This document shows positions 29,737 to 35,178 of a stretch of 35,178 nt of DNA, in pieces (within the stretch, counting starts at the first letter, position 1; every line of letters begins with the position of its first letter). The translations under genes and the position numbers were made by a program. The DNA is from Candidatus Omnitrophota bacterium (lineage in GTDB: Bacteria; Omnitrophota; Gorgyraeia; B26-G9). The notes beneath the pieces were generated by a model that saw nothing but the letters and a program-made list of their open reading frames with translations, ran no database searches and had not been told where the DNA came from. The stretch covers positions 1 through 35,178 of the forward strand of contig JACQZH010000006.1 in assembly GCA_016213925.1 (NCBI GenBank), read 5' to 3'.

Positions 29737-30858
29737 TTAAAAAAACCCCTTAACAAGCTTTTCTGTTTCTTGCGCCAAAGAAAAGCAGCAAGTAAGCCCT
29801 GGAGAATCTATCCCGATAAGATTAATAAACCCGCTAAAACCTTTTTCTGTTTCTTCTTTAATTATAAAATCCCTGAATCCGTCCAGCGGCCCCTGCAATT
29901 TTGCCCTTATGCCTGCCATATCCGGGCTTAAATCCTCAAGCTCAATAAACGACAAAAACCTGCGCGCGTTCTCATGAAAAAGTTTTTTCTTGGAATCATT
30001 TACATTATAATCAATTTTATCAATATATTCCACGTCAGGCCCTAAGCGCAGGCCTCCTGACAAATCCAATACCGTATGGATACCTAAGCTTAATCCGTCA
30101 TGCCCGGGCACAGGGTAAATCAGGTGATTTAAAAACCTTGCCTTATTATTATGCACCCGGAAATAGTTTCCTTTGCAGTATTTTATTTCATATGCCTTAT
30201 TCTCTATACCAGCCAGCCGCGCAACTTTATCCGCATTAAGCCCTGCGCTATTAATAACTATGCGGCTTAAAAAGCAAAAATCATCGCCCCGGCTATCTTT
30301 GACAGTAATTTTATAATCACTCTGCTGTTTTTCTATGGCAACAACTTCTGTTGAATAGGCAATCTGCACGCCTCTGGACTCTGATTCGTGCGCAAGATTT
30401 TTCATCAAGCCATGTGAATCAAAAATCCCGGTAGAAGGAGAATAAACCGCTCTTTTAGCGTTTATATGCGGTTCTTTGCGCTTAATTTCCTTGCTTGACA
30501 ATAATATCATATCCGTTACTAAGTTTCTCAATCCGTGCTTAAAAAGCTTTTCAAGCCCCTGCACTTCAAAATCATCACAAGCAACAATCAACTTCCCAAT
30601 CCGCTTATACGCGATATTATGTTCCGCGCAATACCGGTATAATAATTCCTTGCCTTCCACGCACAATCTTGCCTTAAGCGAGTCCTTGGGATAATATATC
30701 CCGGCATGAACAACTTCGCTATTACGGGAACTGGTTTCCTGCCCGAAAGACTCGTGCCTCTCGGCAACTACTATATTGCGGTATTTTTTTGAAAGCCCGC
30801 AAGCGATTGCCAACCCGACTGCCCCTGCGCCTATAATTGTGATTTCAACTTTTTCCAT
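29737..30858 (-). CDS. LhgO-like FAD-dependent oxidoreductase (L-2-hydroxyglutarate oxidase family)
   Basis: EITIIGAGAVGLAIACGLSK, SSRNSEVVHAGIYYPKDSLKARLCVEGKELLY, GIDSPGLTCCFSLAQ. Confidence 0.87.
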   Translation of the reverse strand: MEKVEITIIGAGAVGLAIACGLSKKYRNIVVAERHESFGQETSSRNSEVVHAGIYYPKDSLKARLCVEGKELLYRYCAEHNIAYKRIGKLIVACDDFEVQGLEKLFKHGLRNLVTDMILLSSKEIKRKEPHINAKRAVYSPSTGIFDSHGLMKNLAHESESRGVQIAYSTEVVAIEKQQSDYKITVKDSRGDDFCFLSRIVINSAGLNADKVARLAGIENKAYEIKYCKGNYFRVHNNKARFLNHLIYPVPGHDGLSLGIHTVLDLSGGLRLGPDVEYIDKIDYNVNDSKKKLFHENARRFLSFIELEDLSPDMAGIRAKLQGPLDGFRDFIIKEETEKGFSGFINLIGIDSPGLTCCFSLAQETEKLVKGFF

Positions 30859-30919
30859 GATATAAAGGTATTAAGTCCCCGTATGTTTTCTTTCTCAATT
30901 AAATTTATGATTCTCTCTT

Positions 30920-31378
30920 CTAGTGTTCAAACCTCTGAAAAGCCCTAATGATTTCTTCCGGGCCGGAGGCATTCATTAATAACTCCCTAAAATCATCACT
31001 GCTTAAAATCCGCGTCAACCGAGCGAGAATTTTTAAATAACTGTTTACGCCCTTATTTACCGGTGTTCCCAGTAAAAAAATCAATCTTGCCGGAGCATTA
31101 TCAACGGAATTAAATTCTACTCCTTGCGCCGCGCGGCCAAATACAAAAACAAAATCATTAACAGCATCCGTACGCGCATGCGGGATAGCAACGCTGTTGC
31201 CCATTCCTGTCGTATTAAGATTTTCTCTTTCGAAAACATTTTTAACAAACAAATCATAATCCACAACTTCTTGCGCATTTTTAAGAAAAGCCGCAAGTTC
31301 GCTTATCGCTTCTTCTTTGTTGCGGGCTTTTAAATTAAGGCTTATTCTTTCTGCTTTCAATAAATCAACAATCTTCAT
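30920..31378 (-). CDS. Stand-alone PTS EIIA (Ntr-type) domain protein
   Basis: TTGMGNSVAIPHARTD. Confidence 0.92.
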   Translation of the reverse strand: MKIVDLLKAERISLNLKARNKEEAISELAAFLKNAQEVVDYDLFVKNVFERENLNTTGMGNSVAIPHARTDAVNDFVFVFGRAAQGVEFNSVDNAPARLIFLLGTPVNKGVNSYLKILARLTRILSSDDFRELLMNASGPEEIIRAFQRFEH

Positions 31379-31399
31379 TTCTCAATCCCCTTTTACCTT

Positions 31400-32098
31400 T
31401 CAATCAGAAAACATCCTTTTATGGTCAACTTCCAGCAATATCTGCATGATCTTCTCCCGATCTTGAGCGCGCAGCAACTTTTCCGTAATATTCTCCACAT
31501 GCATAAGTTTGGCAATCTTAGCAAGCAACCGCAGGTGCACAAATTCATTAGGCGCGCAAATCATAAAAAAGACAAAAACATCTTTAGCGTCAGGAGCGCC
31601 AAAATCAATGCCCTTTTCCAGGCGCGCGAAAACAACATTCGGCTTTTGGAAAATCTCTGCAGAAGGATTTCTCGGATGAGGAACAGCCACCCCTTTGCCT
31701 ATGGCAGTACTCATCATCTGCTCTCTATTGCGTAATTCCTTCAAAAGCAATTGCTCATTTAATGTTAATTTATTTTCCCTAGCAATTTTTGCAAGTATTT
31801 TTAAAACATCATCTCCATTTTTTGCCTTTAAATTCAATTTTATGTTCTCAAGGCTCACCAGCCTCGATAAGGGAATAATCGTTGTTTCCGTTTGTATAAG
31901 CAAATCCAGGTCTTCATCAGCTGACTTGACTATCTGCCCTTGAATATAATTATCAATAGCCGCTAGGTGAAACCGCCATTGATTCCCGATCTTTACACCA
32001 GGCAGTTTCCCAGTCTGAGCCATTTTAATAACAGTTTTCTCATTAAGCTTAATATATTCTGCCAGTTCTTTTGTGGTCATGATATCATTTTTCGCCAT
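31400..32098 (-). CDS. Excisionase-like HTH fused to PTS EIIA domain
   Basis: MTTKELAEYIKLNEKTVIKMAQTGKLPGVKIGNQWRFHLAAIDNYI; STAIGKGVAVPHPRNP. Confidence 0.9.
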   Translation of the reverse strand: MAKNDIMTTKELAEYIKLNEKTVIKMAQTGKLPGVKIGNQWRFHLAAIDNYIQGQIVKSADEDLDLLIQTETTIIPLSRLVSLENIKLNLKAKNGDDVLKILAKIARENKLTLNEQLLLKELRNREQMMSTAIGKGVAVPHPRNPSAEIFQKPNVVFARLEKGIDFGAPDAKDVFVFFMICAPNEFVHLRLLAKIAKLMHVENITEKLLRAQDREKIMQILLEVDHKRMFSD

Positions 32099-32155
32099 AA
32101 ACCCCCTATAATATAACTAACCTATTTTAACTTAAATTAACTTATTTTCCTTTCA

Positions 32156-32184
32156 AGTATACCTTAAACAGGCTAAAATGTCAA
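32156..32184 (-). promoter_or_regulatory. Near-consensus sigma70 promoter for HTH-EIIA gene
   Basis: TTGACA - 17 nt - TATACT on minus strand. Confidence 0.85.
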
Positions 32185-32210
32185 CCTATTCACCAATTCT
32201 TTAAGCATGC

Positions 32211-32239
32211 TTGTTAAATATAACTCCGCGTGATACAAT
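32211..32239 (+). promoter_or_regulatory. Putative extended -10 promoter for phosphatase lipoprotein gene
   Basis: TTGTTA - 17 nt - TACAAT preceded by TGN; 7 nt to ATG at 32247. Confidence 0.55.
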
Positions 32240-32246
32240 GCTTAAT

Positions 32247-32825
32247 ATGAAAATTCTTGCTATTTTTTTGTTTATTGGATTACTATTTATTCCTGGCTGC
32301 GCTTCTTTGGATTTTTTAAAACCAGCACAAGATATCCCTGTTTTTCATCAGGTTGATAACCGGCTTTACCGCGGCGCCACGCCTAACGAAAAAGGGTTTC
32401 AGCAGCTGCTCTCAAAAGGGATAAGAACAATCATCAGCTTAAAAAAAAGCAATGAAGCATCTGCGTATGAGCAAGAAACAGCCAATGCCCTGGGAATAAA
32501 GTTTTATAATCTCCCTCTGGATTTATACCAGAAACCTGACGATAAAACCGTACTCAAGTTTTTGGAAATTGTCATGGAAAAAGCCGGGCAGCCGGTATTT
32601 GTTTACTGCTCAAACGGCAAAGACCGCACTGGAGCAATGATTGCCATGTACCGCGTAGTCGTATCTCAACTAACAATAAAACAAGCTTATAAAGAAGCAA
32701 AAAAATACGGGTTCTGGCCTTATTACGGAGATACGCCGGAACTTAAAGATTTTGTGCATCAGCTAAAAGATAAAACGATTTATTTTGAAAAAGCAAAGGA
32801 ACTAAAAAATGCGGAAAAAAATTAG
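32247..32825 (+). CDS. Tyrosine/dual-specificity phosphatase-like lipoprotein; start revised to MKILAIF
   Basis: Lipobox IPGCAS; P-loop VYCSNGKDRTG (CX5R). Confidence 0.88.
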   Translation: MKILAIFLFIGLLFIPGCASLDFLKPAQDIPVFHQVDNRLYRGATPNEKGFQQLLSKGIRTIISLKKSNEASAYEQETANALGIKFYNLPLDLYQKPDDKTVLKFLEIVMEKAGQPVFVYCSNGKDRTGAMIAMYRVVVSQLTIKQAYKEAKKYGFWPYYGDTPELKDFVHQLKDKTIYFEKAKELKNAEKN

Positions 32826-33171
32826 CTTTTTGTTTATCCTGTTTTTGCTTGCCATTATTTTTTGCCGGCCTGTTTATGCTTTTTCCACCAGGCACCATCT
32901 CATTAATATCGGCAAGGACATTGTCAACGCGCCACTGGTAATATTAAAGGGCGTATTTATCAAAGGGCCTAAGGCAATAAAAGAAATCTACTGCTATGAA
33001 GTCTACGGCAGCGAGAAGCCCGAAAAAAATGGCTGGCTGACAAAAAAGATCTTTGCTATCTGGAGCGCCCCTCCGGCTGAGGCTAAAGCAATCATTGACG
33101 GAACAGTCGAAGGAATCAAGTCTGTCGGCGATGCGGTAAAAGAAACGCTCTCCATCTTCGCCAGTGATTAG
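32809..33171 (+). CDS. Small secreted/membrane-anchored hypothetical protein
   Basis: Signal peptide MRKKISFLFILFLLAIIFCRPVYA; overlaps preceding gene; SD AAGGA. Confidence 0.65.
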   Translation: MRKKISFLFILFLLAIIFCRPVYAFSTRHHLINIGKDIVNAPLVILKGVFIKGPKAIKEIYCYEVYGSEKPEKNGWLTKKIFAIWSAPPAEAKAIIDGTVEGIKSVGDAVKETLSIFASD

Positions 33172-33326
33172 CCGGACTAAAGTATCTATTTTTGTAATAG
33201 TTCAGCGTTCAGAAGTTTGAGTCAATAATGATGCGGTACAGACTCAATCGTCTCCCCGCGTTCGCAGGCGGTGCTCGTCGCAATCGGATAAAAATTTCCC
33301 GACTGCCCCCCATCCCCCACCTATTT

Positions 33327-33545
33327 TTACTGTTTTCTAAACGGTTTAAGTAAATACTCCAGCCCGTTAAGCTTAATTTCATACACACTCTTGAGCATAA
33401 TCCCCAGAGAATCATTTTTAAATCCTTTTTGCGAAAACCAAATAAGATAGCGTTCAGGCAGATCGATCAAAAAATATCCTTTATATTTGCCAAAAGGCAT
33501 TTTAGCCTGAACCAGTTTTAATAAATATTCTTTATCGGTAAACAT
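33327..33545 (-). CDS. DUF3820-family protein
   Basis: MPFGKYKGYFLIDLPERYLIWFSQKGF. Confidence 0.82.
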   Translation of the reverse strand: MFTDKEYLLKLVQAKMPFGKYKGYFLIDLPERYLIWFSQKGFKNDSLGIMLKSVYEIKLNGLEYLLKPFRKQ

Positions 33546-33603
33546 CTACTATATTATATTCATTAAATTTTGTTTTAGCATTGATAAAAATTCAAGATAT
33601 CGA

Positions 33604-34944
33604 TTAAATTGCGCCTTCGATCAAATTCTGCGCCAAACTGCTTTCCGCTTGCTTCTCCCCTGCAATTTTCATATCTATTTTTTTGTAAGCAGATTCTCGG
33701 GATTTATTTTGCGTATCGTAGGCATAGGCGAAAGAAATCAAAAAGTCAAGCTGCGGGCAAATTTTCCTGCCCTGAAGCATATTCCTTAATTGTTCTTCCT
33801 TCTCAAATATCTTTTTTACGCCTCCTTCTTTGCGGGTTTTCATTTCTACGGCAATTTCATACAGTAATTTCTGCAATTGGGTTTTATAAGTGCCTTCTTC
33901 TATCAATCCCAGCACAGCTTCCCAGTAATCCTGCCCTATAGCATCAATACCGGATTTTCCTTTATATTCAGGAGTAAGATCGCCCTTTACTGCATATAAA
34001 AATAACCTCCACATTTCTTCAATAAGCATTTCCGTCGTTTGCGCACGGCTAAAAGAATTAATATCAAATTCTACAGTATAACTGGTCCCTTTAACTTTTA
34101 GATTCTTCCACTCATCCTGTAAAGAATTAAATATTGCTTTTGCCCTAAATTGCTGATGCGGGGTTTGTATATAGACCATTTCCAGATGTTCTTCTGCATC
34201 TCTACCAAGATCTATGCGTATTTGTTTTAAAACATCGATTGCGTTACGGAAATTAGCTTTTGTGTACTGTGATGTTTTTTCCAGATATATATTTTTTTCT
34301 AAGGCAGCTAACTCTGTTTCGCTCATACCTCCCTGCGCGGCAAGAATCAAAATTATCTGCTTTATAATTTCCGATTCTGTTTTATCTACCGCCTTATTAA
34401 GCTCGCCCTTTTTATCAAAAGCTTTTAGCTCTTGCAGCCTTTTTCTATCCCGATAAACTAAAACTTCTGTTTTGGATATTTTAATGGGAAATTTCCTTTG
34501 CAACGCTGTTTCAATTAAAGAAAAAGTCAGGCGTCCATATCCTCCGGTAATTACAATTTTCTTAATTTTTTTCTCTTTATAAAGAGCCAGCGCTTCTTCA
34601 AAAGTTTTAATATTATCATTACCGCAGATAAGAATCACATCCGCGCTAATGTTGCTGCGCAAAACATCGGAAGAAGCTATAACACCTTTAATCTTTAAGA
34701 GATCGGAAGAAACCGCACGAGAGATTGTATTAAGCCAGGAAAAATTTTTTGTCCCATCTAAAAATTCGTTTCTTTTGAAATAATCTTTGAATTGCCCGGA
34801 ACCAATTTTTAAAGAAACAGCTAATGTTTCCCGCTGCTGACTCCAACAAATCATCCCATCCGAAGCCGCAGCAATTCTTGGCATAAGAACTGCCGCTAAA
34901 AGAAGCCCCATGGCCCCTTGAACAATAATTTTTCTTAATGTCAT
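33604..34944 (-). CDS. YdcF/DUF218-like secreted protein; start revised to MTLRKIIVQG
   Basis: DVILICGNDNIKTFEEALALYKEKKIKKIVITGGYG; IQTPHQQFRAKAIF; signal peptide after internal Met. Confidence 0.65.
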   Translation of the reverse strand: MTLRKIIVQGAMGLLLAAVLMPRIAAASDGMICWSQQRETLAVSLKIGSGQFKDYFKRNEFLDGTKNFSWLNTISRAVSSDLLKIKGVIASSDVLRSNISADVILICGNDNIKTFEEALALYKEKKIKKIVITGGYGRLTFSLIETALQRKFPIKISKTEVLVYRDRKRLQELKAFDKKGELNKAVDKTESEIIKQIILILAAQGGMSETELAALEKNIYLEKTSQYTKANFRNAIDVLKQIRIDLGRDAEEHLEMVYIQTPHQQFRAKAIFNSLQDEWKNLKVKGTSYTVEFDINSFSRAQTTEMLIEEMWRLFLYAVKGDLTPEYKGKSGIDAIGQDYWEAVLGLIEEGTYKTQLQKLLYEIAVEMKTRKEGGVKKIFEKEEQLRNMLQGRKICPQLDFLISFAYAYDTQNKSRESAYKKIDMKIAGEKQAESSLAQNLIEGAI

Positions 34945-35041
34945 AACTGTATTTTTTTCAACATGCACATCGCGGACATAAAAATTGTAATAAAGTATAC
35001 CTGAAGAATGCAATCTTTACAAGCAGCCAGAATTGTCCGAA

Positions 35042-35178
35042 TTGACTCACATAAAATGTTACCGAAAGAAAATTTCAAAGTATTCGTTGACTCATAAATA
35101 ATGTTACCCAAATAATAACCCCTGAAAGGGGGGTTATTATCATGACATTAGGAGCGAAAATGGAATATCTTAACAGTA
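35042..35178 (+). mobile_element. Left end of an insertion sequence, continuing past window
   Basis: Two 22-nt repeats TTGACTCAcATAAAATGTTACC / TTGACTCAtAaAtAATGTTACC, hairpin, then ATG ACA TTA GGA GCG AAA ATG GAA TAT CTT (MTLGAKMEYLNS), resembling N-terminus of integrase-type transposases. Confidence 0.6.
35142..35178 (+). CDS. Integrase/transposase N-terminal fragment
   Basis: MTLGAKMEYLNS... runs off right edge. Confidence 0.5.
   Translation, partial: MTLGAKMEYLNS

Noticed and set aside
33209-33415. 68-aa minus-strand ORF
   Set aside because: Overlaps the well-supported DUF3820 gene and the GC-rich noncoding block; no family features

Overview
35.2 kb bacterial window, AT-leaning and mostly coded on the minus strand. 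Lineage cannot be fixed from sequence alone. No rRNA, tRNA or CRISPR array was found. Main content, left to right: hexapeptide acyltransferase (cut by the left edge), alpha/beta hydrolase, tandem PilT-type ATPases, GNAT, response regulator, TraF-like outer-membrane protein, TIGR03943/DUF1980 protein plus a broken YraQ/DUF318-type permease, ACT protein, GGDEF protein with a Cys-rich (CW) N-terminus, cold-shock protein, ArnT-like membrane protein, lipoprotein, DEAD-box helicase, FAD oxidoreductase, and an ArsB/NhaD/SLC13-type transporter. Next come an EIIA-CBS protein, a complete Hyf/Mbx/Ehr-type membrane oxidoreductase operon, an HTH-EIIA protein, a second ArnT-like protein, flavodoxin, TPR lipoprotein, GDPD, LhgO-like oxidase, a second EIIA and a second HTH-EIIA. 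The right end has a phosphatase lipoprotein, DUF3820, a YdcF-like protein and the left end of an insertion sequence. Most interesting signals: (1) a [NiFe]-hydrogenase-like complex whose large subunit lacks recognisable Ni-ligand cysteines, bracketed by EIIA-type regulators; (2) an out-of-frame internal deletion in that large subunit; (3) an attenuator-like terminator in the cold-shock gene leader; (4) a run of palindromes with competing hairpins in a divergent intergenic region; (5) two plus-strand genes with identical 7-nt -10-to-ATG spacing, suggesting leaderless mRNAs; (6) a permease interrupted in its linker. All calls come from reading the sequence; no database search was run.
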